From assembly GCA_964407325.1 (NCBI GenBank), contig CAYOVA010000001.1:85114-149113 (forward strand): a stretch of DNA of 64,000 bases, in the 5' to 3' direction. Both the position numbers and the translations under genes were made by a program. The notes beneath the pieces were generated by a model. It worked only from the letters and a program-made list of their open reading frames with translations, was not told where the DNA came from and searched no databases. Of this stretch, positions 17,423-25,467 are shown in pieces; the first letter of the stretch is position 1; each line of letters begins with the position of its first letter. The DNA comes from JAOAFZ01 sp964407325. GTDB lineage: Bacteria > Patescibacteriota > Microgenomatia > UBA1406 > GWC2-37-13.

Positions 17423-17926
17423 CTATTTTCAAAAAAATAATCATAAAAGGGTGAGAATAGACTGATTGAGGCCACTTTGAATATTGATGGATTTAATTGT
17501 ACTATATTTATACAACATATTATTGTTACAGTCTATTTATCTATGTGTATTTAAATTAGATTGTTATGAGAGCCTATATAAATAGTACCAAATGCTAATT
17601 ACTTCTAAAATTTCATTAATGGTGTTTGCTTGTCAAAAAAAATGCTTGTAAATAGTAAACATAAAGGAGGAAAAATGTAAAATTGCAATATAAACGACAG
17701 TGTTAAATGTGAAAGTCTATTAAACTAAACTAGTTCTCAATTTCCGGTTAAAACATGACTACTTTCTTCAATAGTGGTGTGATTTTACTTTGTTCCCCAA
17801 ATAAGTTTTAGTGAGTGAGTGTGAAAATCTAACTTAGATTGCCAGAATAACCTAAAAAACTACGGATGATGGAGAAAAAATTATGTTTATATATAAACCG
17901 TCCTATCGAGAGTGAGCATAGATTGT
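17423..17926. other. AT-rich gene-free stretch with promoter and mini-ORF signals
   Basis: No open frame of gene length. It contains a plausible plus-strand promoter (TTGTCA 17630-17635, 17-nt spacer, TAGTAA 17653-17658) leading directly into AGGAGG (17665-17670) and then ATG TAA (17675-17680), a start codon followed at once by a stop. A short inverted repeat (AATCTA/TAGATT, 17826-17840) lies further downstream. It may encode a small RNA; no known RNA family is recognised. Confidence 0.4.
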
Positions 17927-18874
17927 TTAGAAGCCCCCAACAACAGTCACTTCACCTTTAATTGGTGGGTATGGGTTATAGTTTTCGACTACAATATCAT
18001 CAAATCCGAAGCCGTCAATGGTTGTCACATCGCGCTGAAAGCTTAATTTGGGGAACTTACGTGGCTTTCTCTTAATTTGCTCTCGCACTTGATCGTAGTG
18101 ATTGCTATATATGTGGGCATCACCGAATGTATGGACAAATTCCCCCGGAGCGAAACCTACAACTTTTGCTACCATAGCAGTCAAAAGTGCATAGCTGGCA
18201 ATGTTAAATGGTACTCCTAGAAACATATCAGCGCTACGCTGATAGAGTTGCAAGTTGAGCTTATTATCGATTACATTAAACTGAAAAAGGGTATGACAGG
18301 GAGGTAAAGCGACAGATTTCTCCCGTGAAGCAGCCATTTCGTAGATAAATTCAGGGTTCCAGGCTGATACAACAATCGATTTCCGATAGGGAGTTGTTTT
18401 GAGTTCATTAATAGCCCAGCCAAGCTGATCTATCTCACGACCATCTTCAGCAGGCCATCGGCGCCATTGGACGCCATAAACGTTGCCTAATTCGCCCCAT
18501 TTCTCTGCAAATTTTTTATCATCCTTTATTTTGCCGATAAAGGCCTCTTCAGAAAGTTCGGGCACCTTTCCCTTCTTCGCGTGAGAGGTATAATTCTTAT
18601 ATGCCCATTCGTCCCAGATGTGAACATTGTTATCTACAAGGTACTTAATATTACCGCTACCCTGAAGAAACCATAAAAGTTCGTAGATAATTCCACGTAA
18701 GAACACTTTCTTGGTAGTTAATAAGGGAAATCCTTGAGATAAATCGAATCTAATCTGTCGTCCAAAAACACTTCTAATCGTCATGTCCGTGCCAAATACT
18801 GGTTTTTCCGAGCCATTTTCCATAATATCTTTAAGCAGGTCGAGGTATTGGTATTCGGGGTGTTTGTTTTTCAT
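17927..18874 (-). CDS. thyA: Thymidylate synthase
   Basis: 315 aa, ThyA family. It methylates dUMP to dTMP using methylene-tetrahydrofolate. Motifs: FPLLTTKKV near residue 45, ELLWFLQG near 68, GNVYGVQWRRW near 130, the catalytic Cys in LPPCHTLFQFNV near 195, QLYQRSADMFLGVPFNIASY (dUMP binding) near 215, and HTFGDAHIYSNH near 255. The length and a ~40-residue insert around 90-130 are in the usual range. TAGAAT on the minus strand at 18881-18886 lies 6 nt before the ATG. It is divergent from the CYTH gene. Confidence 0.96.
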   Translation of the reverse strand: MKNKHPEYQYLDLLKDIMENGSEKPVFGTDMTIRSVFGRQIRFDLSQGFPLLTTKKVFLRGIIYELLWFLQGSGNIKYLVDNNVHIWDEWAYKNYTSHAKKGKVPELSEEAFIGKIKDDKKFAEKWGELGNVYGVQWRRWPAEDGREIDQLGWAINELKTTPYRKSIVVSAWNPEFIYEMAASREKSVALPPCHTLFQFNVIDNKLNLQLYQRSADMFLGVPFNIASYALLTAMVAKVVGFAPGEFVHTFGDAHIYSNHYDQVREQIKRKPRKFPKLSFQRDVTTIDGFGFDDIVVENYNPYPPIKGEVTVVGGF

Positions 18875-18880
18875 GATTTC

Positions 18881-18886
18881 ATTCTA
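18881..18886 (-). promoter_or_regulatory. -10 hexamer of a leaderless gene (thyA)
   Basis: TAGAAT on the minus strand, 6 nt, then the ATG at 18874. Confidence 0.5.
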
Positions 18887-18919
18887 CACTTTTGAACCCA
18901 AATCTTCAATTCGTTACAG

Positions 18920-18925
18920 TATAAT
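18920..18925 (+). promoter_or_regulatory. -10 hexamer of a leaderless gene (CYTH)
   Basis: TATAAT, 6 nt, then the ATG at 18932. It lies 33 bp from the divergent thyA hexamer. Confidence 0.6.
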
Positions 18926-18931
18926 TTAGCC

Positions 18932-19612
18932 ATGAAAAAGAACAACATTGAGGTAGAAATTAAATCTTTGCTGGGATCACGTGAGGCTAAGGAGAGCCTT
19001 ATTTCACGTATGTACGATAATTACGGTAATCTCACGTTGAAACGAAAAAACAAACAGTTAAATCATTATTTTATGAAAGGAAATCTACAAAAGTTAGAGA
19101 AAAACATTTCCGGTTTTCTCAACGAAATGGAAAACGATTTACTCCGGAATATTATTCAATATAGCAAGTCCCATTCCGTGAGAACACGTAAGGCAGATAG
19201 TAATGTGATATTTGTAGTAAAAGCTACCCTTGACGAAACAACTTCCTCAAATGGAATAGCACGAAGTGAATTTGAAGCAAATGTACCATTAAGCATAGAT
19301 GAGCTTGATAAGGTAATATTGGATTCGGACTTCGAATATCAAGCGAAATGGTCAAGAGAGCGTCATGAATATCTATATAAAGACTATACTGTATCCATCG
19401 ATAAAAACGCCGGATATGGGTATCTTGCAGAATTTGAGAGGGTAGTTTCACATGATGCTGATTTTGATGCTGTTAAAAAGCAAATTAGAGGAGAGTTTAA
19501 ACTCTTAGGTATTCAAGAACTACAGCAGGACCGTCTTGAAAGGATGTTTGCGCATTATAACAAGAATTGGCGGGAATACTACGGCACAGAAAAAACGTTC
19601 GTTATTCTTTGA
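18932..19612 (+). CDS. CYTH-domain (triphosphate tunnel) protein
   Basis: 226 aa. NIEVEIKSLL at the N-terminus matches the ExExK signature; SHSVRTRKADS near residue 88 and VIFVVKATLDE near 100 supply the paired basic residues of the tunnel; RSEFEANV near 115, SRERHEYLY near 145 and SIDKNAGYGYLAEFE near 160 supply the acidic metal-binding and Lys residues. The family hydrolyses or cyclises triphosphates (thiamine triphosphate, inorganic triphosphate, class IV adenylate cyclase), and the substrate here cannot be decided. The helical insert between residues 25 and 80 is longer than usual. Leaderless-type TATAAT 6 nt upstream. Confidence 0.8.
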   Translation: MKKNNIEVEIKSLLGSREAKESLISRMYDNYGNLTLKRKNKQLNHYFMKGNLQKLEKNISGFLNEMENDLLRNIIQYSKSHSVRTRKADSNVIFVVKATLDETTSSNGIARSEFEANVPLSIDELDKVILDSDFEYQAKWSRERHEYLYKDYTVSIDKNAGYGYLAEFERVVSHDADFDAVKKQIRGEFKLLGIQELQQDRLERMFAHYNKNWREYYGTEKTFVIL

Positions 19613-20852
19613 CAACTTTATTTAGATTTATTGCTCCACAGCGGCGATTCTAGAATCCTGTCTTCATTATCAGTCAACAATCTTCTGTGCTATTACACTC
19701 AAAACAATTGTAATGTATATGCAACATAACAATTTTGTACTTTGTAACATACCATACAGGGGTATACTATTTGTATTTTATTTTTTGTGTGGATAACTTG
19801 TGGGTAACGTTTGTATAAGGTGCATATATCCTTTGCGTTAATTATTACTTTTAATTAGTGGTAGTATGCGGTTAATGTTACATACTCGATAACTTATAGT
19901 TGTTGATTTTACTTGACAAAAAAATATATAAAAAATGAAATGCGTTAAGCTCGGGCTCCGTTTCGGCGCATAGGGAAGTATTGGAAAAATACAAAATGTA
20001 AGCGGATTTTGTTGAGTGCGGGTAACACTTGCATCCCTTAATTCTGTTTTATATGTGGGGAGAAATTTTTGTATGGATTAAGCTATAGATTGTTAAATAA
20101 ATACAAGAATAAGCAACAATTTTCTGGCAATTATAATAAATAATTGCTACAACAGTCTAAAGCTTAAAATGTTCAATCTGATTCAATTTGTATTCATTCC
20201 ATTTTTCCTTGATGATGAAGATATCAATGTTGCACATCATAAACAAATATTTCTTTCTTCAAAGCGATTTTTTTAACTATTTTTTACTTTATTTATACAT
20301 CTTATAATATTAACTAATAATAGTTAGTGTAATAGTAGTTGTTAAGTAAACGTATGTCTTGTATTTGTGCCTTTTTTCTATAAATGCACGTTCACATTTT
20401 AAATATAAAATCTATAGCTTTACTTAAGTCTGATTCATAATAAACACCTTTTATCAGCATTTAAGTGCGCCTGCTATTTTGATGTCTAATGATATATTAA
20501 CGTTTAATTTTAAGTTAAGTCAGAAAAAAATACGTTTTAAAATAGTTGCAAATATAAACGTTTGTGTTAAAAATAGGGTGTCAACTCCCCTATAGTTTAA
20601 CTTATAGCTTTACTAACATATTCCTAGTGAAATTAATGTTATTTTAATTTTACATTCGTTAATCGTCGACTGTATTATGCCTGCTTTAACGAATAAGCTT
20701 CTATTTTTTAGAAAAATAGAAAAATATGAAGTTAAAAAATTACATACAAGTGTAATAAATGTATATTAGGGCTATATAGAGCCTTACATGACAATATGTT
20801 TTTATATATAAGTCGATTGCATATTTAACCTATGTATAAAGGCTAAACCAAA
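19613..20852. other. 1.24-kb AT-rich gene-free region with DnaA-box pair (possible origin or RNA gene)
   Basis: The region lies between the 3' ends of two convergent genes, where long gaps are uncommon. No gene-length frame exists on either strand. It contains TGTGGATAA (19788-19796, a perfect DnaA box on the minus strand) and TGTGGGTAA (19799-19807, one mismatch) in the same orientation 11 bp apart, followed by very AT-rich DNA. A TTGACA at 19913-19918 precedes a GC-richer patch (19943-20040) that could be the body of a structured RNA. I could not match it to RNase P, tmRNA, SRP or 6S RNA consensus motifs. Confidence 0.4.
19788..19807 (-). promoter_or_regulatory. Two tandem DnaA-box sequences
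   Basis: TTATCCACA (perfect) and TTACCCACA (one mismatch) read on the minus strand, 11 bp start to start. Other boxes were not systematically counted. Confidence 0.4.
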
Positions 20853-21806
20853 TTAAAGGAGAGAATAAGCACTATTGAAAGTAGCAAAATCAGTTGATGT
20901 TTTTCCTTCTAGCTGAACCTCTTTTATATTAAAAAGAACAGACGTATATTGCACATCGAGTATTTTTAGTCTTTTTTCGAAATTTTTTAAAGAAACTGTC
21001 GTCCAAATGCCTGGCCATCCATACAATGCACGGAACATATTATGTACAACTGTCCTTGCTGGCCACTCTTTTTGCTCTATTTTCAAGTTATTTCTTTGAT
21101 ACCAATCTTGAATAATAAACGGTAATTGATTAAATGGCACCGTCTTATTTTCGTAAGCAGCCTTTAGTAGAGAAAAAGGTATATACCCATCCTTTTTTTC
21201 AAGTGGACGGGTAAAAGTCGCAAGATCATGATCCTGTTTTATACCTGAAAGTTTTTTGCCGGAGGAAAGTAGGTTTTTAATATTGCTTACTAGAATAGAA
21301 TAGGATAGTTCTGTGAGGTCTGTAAGTAACGAAGGCTGAAGGTGCTGAGTGTGAATGGGGAGTGACTCCTGTTGGATAATGTCGCCATGATCCAATTCGG
21401 CATCCATTTGCATAAGCGTTGTCCCTGTAATAGTTTCACCTAAAAGGAGAGGGTAGGCAACTGGACTTGCACCCCTGTAATGGGGAAGCAGCGAAGGGTG
21501 GATATTCCAGAATCCGAATGGTGGGATATCGAGTGCCCATTGGGGAATAATTTTTCCATACGCAAACAGGACAACAAGATCTGGTTTGACCGTACGTAAA
21601 TCTGCTAGTTCGAAACTGACCGGCACATTATTTTCTATTGCTGCAGTTTTTACATCTGTGGGGGTTACTATTTTTTTACGTCCAACAGGTTGGTCAGGTT
21701 GAGTAATTACTAGGGGAACTGTAAAACCGTACGTTTCACCGTCATGTAATAATTTCCTAAGCAGGTGTGCCGAAAAGTAAGGGGAGCCGATAAAGACAAT
21801 TTTCAT
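20853..21806 (-). CDS. fmt: Methionyl-tRNA formyltransferase
   Basis: 317 aa, normal length. It formylates initiator Met-tRNA. Motifs: IVFIGSPYFSAHLL at the N-terminus, FAYGKIIPQ near residue 88 and FWNIHPSLLPHYRGASPV near 105 (formyl-folate binding His and the SLLP loop), then TLMQMDAELDHGDII near 135 with the catalytic Asp. The C-terminal tRNA-binding OB domain begins near 200. Its ATG overlaps the stop of the upstream gene (ATGA, 21803-21806), so it is translated as the second gene of an operon. Confidence 0.93.
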   Translation of the reverse strand: MKIVFIGSPYFSAHLLRKLLHDGETYGFTVPLVITQPDQPVGRKKIVTPTDVKTAAIENNVPVSFELADLRTVKPDLVVLFAYGKIIPQWALDIPPFGFWNIHPSLLPHYRGASPVAYPLLLGETITGTTLMQMDAELDHGDIIQQESLPIHTQHLQPSLLTDLTELSYSILVSNIKNLLSSGKKLSGIKQDHDLATFTRPLEKKDGYIPFSLLKAAYENKTVPFNQLPFIIQDWYQRNNLKIEQKEWPARTVVHNMFRALYGWPGIWTTVSLKNFEKRLKILDVQYTSVLFNIKEVQLEGKTSTDFATFNSAYSLL

Positions 21807-22345
21807 TGAGGAGTTGTAAATTTGATACTGCCTGCTATTAATTCTTCAAACTCTTTTGATGTGAATATCGTAATAGGTTTTTTTGAAGTAGGATGAATAA
21901 TGGTAAACATTAAAACATCGTCAGTATTATTATTAATAAATTTTCCTAATTTAGCAGAATTTGAAGCTTCTTTTAATGAAACTTCCACTGTCGAGTATTT
22001 TACATCAATATTAATTGATTCATCTCCTTGCGAAGAGCAAAACATTGTAATAAAACGATCGTTTTCAATAAAATCTACTTTCGTGTCTTTTGTACTAATC
22101 TTCATGGTTGAGGGGTAAATAAATTCTACCCCGCAAACATCATTTACATACTTGATATATCCAATATTAGCTTGCATTGTGGGAGTAGGCTTTTTACTCG
22201 TTTGCAGACTCTTAATATACGCAATTGCAGCGTCCGTATTTGCAACTGACTTGCCGTATTGAATACCGATTATAAATATACATATACTAAACAGTGCTAA
22301 AATGAAGATTACTGGCCAGAAGTGGGATTTATTAGAGTGAGTCAT
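21803..22345 (-). CDS. Membrane-anchored extracytoplasmic protein, unknown
   Basis: 180 aa from the ATG at 22345. One N-terminal TM segment (residues ~10-32) is followed by a Thr/Pro linker and a soluble domain with two Cys (DVCGVEF, TMFCSSQ) that could form a disulfide outside the cell. No recognised family. The in-frame TTG four codons upstream lies inside a plus-strand TTGACA and is a less likely start. It overlaps fmt by 4 nt (ATGA). Confidence 0.7.
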   Translation of the reverse strand: MTHSNKSHFWPVIFILALFSICIFIIGIQYGKSVANTDAAIAYIKSLQTSKKPTPTMQANIGYIKYVNDVCGVEFIYPSTMKISTKDTKVDFIENDRFITMFCSSQGDESINIDVKYSTVEVSLKEASNSAKLGKFINNNTDDVLMFTIIHPTSKKPITIFTSKEFEELIAGSIKFTTPQ

Positions 22346-22350
22346 AGGTC

Positions 22351-22379
22351 TTGACAAAGGTCTGTACTATTTGTATAGT
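22351..22379 (+). promoter_or_regulatory. Canonical sigma70-type promoter for rho
   Basis: TTGACA (22351-22356), 17-nt spacer, TATAGT (22374-22379). It points toward rho and predicts a 5' leader of about 285 nt, much longer than other genes in this window. Confidence 0.6.
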
Positions 22380-22385
22380 ATATGG

Positions 22386-22669
22386 TGGATCCTTCAAGAT
22401 TGCAACATTTTTAAACTTTTATTGATATTGATTTACTTTGGGTAAGCTCCTACCGAGCAATGATTTCTTGTTTTCTCGTACCTTGTGTGCCAGAAACGGA
22501 TTTCCCCGTACCATTAAGGTAAAAGTTTATCAGCACAGCATCTATGAGGGATCTGTTTTTTAGATAAGTAATGAGCAGCTACCTGTTACCTTCATTACCG
22601 ACAGTTTGAGAAAAGAAAAATGTTATTTATTACTATGGCTTTGATCGTTAATTATTAATTTCTCTTCGT
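22386..22669 (+). other. Long rho 5' leader with a short ORF
   Basis: About 285 nt between the predicted transcription start and the rho ATG. It contains a 20-codon frame (22460-22522, starting MISCFLVP) without a Shine-Dalgarno, and complementary pieces ACCTT/AAGGT and ACGG/CCGT around 22480-22523 that could fold. It is possibly a site of autoregulation, as known for rho in enterobacteria. Confidence 0.4.
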
Positions 22670-24022
22670 ATGAGCACTAAAAAAAATGAAGCCAATGCCC
22701 CGGCTCAAGATGGGCTTGATGTAAGTAGTATCCTCGAAAACTATGAGGAAACTCCTATTGTTCCTTCTAAGTCCGTCGAAACACAAGAAGCAGCTCAAGA
22801 ACCAAAAATGGAAGAAGAACTTCCGCAAACTCCTGAAGCTGACATGAAAACAGATGAAGCAGGTGGAAATCCTGAACAAATGAATGACAAACTCAAGGAA
22901 GACCTTAAAATGAGCTATGAAGCCAAAGGTATTCTTGATATTACCTATGGAGGATACGGATTCCTTCGTCAGGATTACGCAATTAATCCGGATAAGGATA
23001 TTTATGTATCCACTTCACAAATTCGTCGCTTCTGGCTGCGCCGTGGTGACGAGGTTGAAGGTCTTGCACGTCCGGCAAAAGAAGGCGAACGTTTTCATTC
23101 CATGCTTTTAATTAAGAAAATCAATGGAAAGGAAATTACCGAAGACGAAAGTAAAAATCGACCACAATTCGATTCGCTAACGTCCCTTCATCCGAATCGT
23201 CAGATTAAACTGGAAACTGATCCTGAGATTCTTTCAATGAGAATTACCGATTTAATTGCTCCTATTGGATTTGGACAAAGAGCACTTATCGTTTCTCAGC
23301 CAAAAGCAGGGAAAACAACATTCCTTAAAGAAATCGCGCAAGCTATTTCAGTAAATTTTCCGGACGCACATCTTATGGCTATCCTTATTGGAGAACGCCC
23401 GGAAGAGGTAACTGAAATCAAGAGATTTATTAAGGGAGAAGTAGCTGCTTCACACTTTGATGAATCACCGCGACAGCAGGTAAAAGTGGCAAACCTGGCG
23501 CTTGATCGTGCACGCAGACTTGTAGAGATGGGACAGGATGTAATTATCCTTCTGGATTCTATTACACGTCTAGCTCGTGCATTTAACTTAAGTGTACAGA
23601 ATACCGGTCGTTCACTTTCCGGAGGTGTAGATCCACAAGCACTGTTCCCGGCAAAGAAATTCCTTGGAGCTGCACGCAACTGTGAAGAAGGCGGAAGTTT
23701 GACCATTATTGGTACCGCTCTTGTAGGTACAGAATCCAGAATGGATGACCTTATCTATGAAGAATTTAAGGGTACCGGCAACATGGAAATTCACTTGAAC
23801 AGAAAATTCGCCGAACGCAGAATTTATCCTGCAATTGACGTAGAGAAGTCAGGTACACGCCATGAAGAATTGCTTTTCGACGCAGAAACAATGAGAAAGA
23901 TTAATACTCTCCATAGAATGCTTGGATTAATGAATCCTGAGGAGAGATTAACTGCTCTTATTGACAAGCTTCCAAAAACAAAGAATAACGAGGAATTCCT
24001 CAAGTCCTTTGCTGGGAAATAA
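22670..24022 (+). CDS. rho: Transcription termination factor Rho
   Basis: 450 aa. Residues 1-~75 form an acidic, Pro/Gln/Glu-rich extension of low complexity not found in short Rho proteins. Then come the cold-shock-like RNA-binding domain (GILDITYGGYGFLRQDY near 85, DIYVSTSQIRRFWLRRGD near 105) and the RecA-type ATPase: Walker A QPKAGKTTFLKE near 208, Walker B VIILLDSITRLARA near 285, the Q-loop/R-loop region SGGVDPQALFPAKKF near 315, and the arginine finger region near 365. All hexamer and ATPase motifs look intact. Preceded by a long leader and followed by a strong intrinsic terminator. Confidence 0.97.
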   Translation: MSTKKNEANAPAQDGLDVSSILENYEETPIVPSKSVETQEAAQEPKMEEELPQTPEADMKTDEAGGNPEQMNDKLKEDLKMSYEAKGILDITYGGYGFLRQDYAINPDKDIYVSTSQIRRFWLRRGDEVEGLARPAKEGERFHSMLLIKKINGKEITEDESKNRPQFDSLTSLHPNRQIKLETDPEILSMRITDLIAPIGFGQRALIVSQPKAGKTTFLKEIAQAISVNFPDAHLMAILIGERPEEVTEIKRFIKGEVAASHFDESPRQQVKVANLALDRARRLVEMGQDVIILLDSITRLARAFNLSVQNTGRSLSGGVDPQALFPAKKFLGAARNCEEGGSLTIIGTALVGTESRMDDLIYEEFKGTGNMEIHLNRKFAERRIYPAIDVEKSGTRHEELLFDAETMRKINTLHRMLGLMNPEERLTALIDKLPKTKNNEEFLKSFAGK

Positions 24023-24040
24023 CCACTAATAGGACATTCA

Positions 24041-24072
24041 AAAAATATCCCGGCTTCGGCCGGGATATTTTT
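24041..24072. terminator. Strong intrinsic terminator with TTCG loop
   Basis: A 14-bp perfect stem (24041-24054 with 24059-24072) closed by a TTCG tetraloop, with A-run and T-run flanks, so it can act in both directions. It sits 18 nt after the rho stop codon. Confidence 0.9.
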
Positions 24073-24098
24073 TGGCTTTAACTCTTAGGCGCTAATGC

Positions 24099-24104
24099 TA
24101 TACT
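24099..24104 (+). promoter_or_regulatory. -10 hexamer of a leaderless gene (CsoR-like)
   Basis: TATACT, 6 nt, then the ATG at 24111. Confidence 0.55.
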
Positions 24105-24110
24105 GAACCT

Positions 24111-24347
24111 ATGGATACTCAAGCAATGCAAAAAAGAATTAGCCGCTTAAATGGACAATTGAGGGGAATACAAAAGATGGTAGAGGATAAACGGGATCCC
24201 GTGGAGATTCTTCAACAGATATCAGCTGTCAAAAAAGCAATCAACGGACTAACAACTGAAATTATTCTTCTGTATCTCTCCGAAAATATATCCCCTAAAA
24301 AGCAAACAGAAGTCCTGCAGATAGTGAAGCGCGCAATTGATCTGTAA
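24111..24347 (+). CDS. CsoR/FrmR-family regulator lacking all Cys and His
   Basis: 78 aa, all-helical, the right length for the CsoR/RcnR/FrmR (DUF156) family. The family core is clear: KRISRLNGQLRGIQKMVED followed by EILQQISAVKKAINGL. In characterised members a Cys follows the first signature and a His and Cys lie in the third helix; here these places read KRDPVEIL and LLYLSENI, and the whole protein has no Cys or His. It therefore cannot sense Cu, Ni, formaldehyde or persulfide through the known chemistry. It precedes trxB by 72 nt, which suggests a redox-linked or structural DNA-binding role. Confidence 0.8.
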   Translation: MDTQAMQKRISRLNGQLRGIQKMVEDKRDPVEILQQISAVKKAINGLTTEIILLYLSENISPKKQTEVLQIVKRAIDL

Positions 24348-24419
24348 AGCGCATAAAAGACAAATTTGACTTCTATAGAATGCTTTTAGTATACTGATGG
24401 CTCTTTAGTTTACATATAT

Positions 24420-25436
24420 ATGACAGAATCTAACACAATTGAAAATGTAGTAATCATCGGAGGCGGACCCGCAGGCTTATCAGCTGCTATTTATCTCGCC
24501 CGTGCAAATTTAAATCCTGTTGTCTTTGCCGGCTCACCTCCAGGTGGACAGCTTACTCTTACAACTGAAGTAGAAAACTTTCCAGGGCATGTAAGTATCA
24601 TGGGTCCTGAGTTGGTTCAAAAAATGCGGGAACAGGCATTGCATTTTAATACACGCATTATAGATCAAAATATCAAAGCAGTTAATTTTAAAAATCGTCC
24701 GTTCGAGATACTACCTGCTCCCAAGGATGCTCAACCTGTGTATGCAAAAGCAGTAATAATTGCGACCGGAGCAAAAGCGCTATGGCTTGGGCTTCAAAAT
24801 GAAGAGCGCCTCCGGGGTAAAGGGGTTTCAGCATGTGCGACCTGTGATGGATTTTTCTTTAGAAATAAAACTGTAGCTGTTGTTGGTGGCGGGGACACGG
24901 CTATGGAAGAGGCCATGGTGTTATCCCGTTTCGCAAGTAAGATTTATTTAATTCACAGACGAAGTGAATTTAGAGCATCAAAAATTATGCAAGATCGTGT
25001 AAAAGAAAACGAAAAGATTAATATAGTATGGAATTCAGCCATTACTGATGTGCTTGGAGATGAAAAGGTAACAGGCGTACATATAAAAGATACAGAAAAT
25101 GGCAAGGAATCTGATATTCAGGTGGATGGTTTGTTCCTGGCAATTGGTCATAAACCAGATACTGAACTCTTTCAGGGTCTGATTGAACTAGATAGAAAAG
25201 GATACATCATGACGAATGCACGTCTTGCAGAAGACTATTTACGTGGGAAAGCTTCCGTTGCACAGGAAAGAGCGGAAGTTGTAAAAGGCGATCATTATTT
25301 TAGCACTGCTACCTCCGTAGAAGGGGTCTTTGCAGGCGGGGATTGCGTTGATAGTGTATATCGTCAGGCTATAACTGCTTCAGGTATGGGAGTTGCTGCA
25401 TCGCTCGACGTAGAGAGATGGCTGGAAGGTCAATAA
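24420..25436 (+). CDS. trxB: Thioredoxin reductase
   Basis: 338 aa, NADPH:thioredoxin reductase. The FAD site is VIIGGGPAGLSAAIYLARA at the N-terminus, the FAD-contacting GGQLTLTTEVENFPG lies near residue 42, the redox centre is CATC near 138, the NADPH site is VVGGGDTAMEEAM near 157 with IHRRSEFRAS, and GVFAGGDCVD near 300 closes the FAD domain. An insert near residues 270-285 (DYLRGKASVAQERAE) is not usual in TrxB. A TATACT near 24390 would give a ~25-nt leader; no Shine-Dalgarno is seen. Confidence 0.95.
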   Translation: MTESNTIENVVIIGGGPAGLSAAIYLARANLNPVVFAGSPPGGQLTLTTEVENFPGHVSIMGPELVQKMREQALHFNTRIIDQNIKAVNFKNRPFEILPAPKDAQPVYAKAVIIATGAKALWLGLQNEERLRGKGVSACATCDGFFFRNKTVAVVGGGDTAMEEAMVLSRFASKIYLIHRRSEFRASKIMQDRVKENEKINIVWNSAITDVLGDEKVTGVHIKDTENGKESDIQVDGLFLAIGHKPDTELFQGLIELDRKGYIMTNARLAEDYLRGKASVAQERAEVVKGDHYFSTATSVEGVFAGGDCVDSVYRQAITASGMGVAASLDVERWLEGQ

Positions 25437-25467
25437 CTCCTTCATGTTATAATGAATATTTGTACCT

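Noticed and set aside
19943..20060. Candidate RNase P, tmRNA, SRP or 6S RNA in the AT-rich gap
   Set aside because: I looked for the conserved core motifs of these RNAs and found none; only an unspecific GC-richer patch behind a TTGACA is visible.
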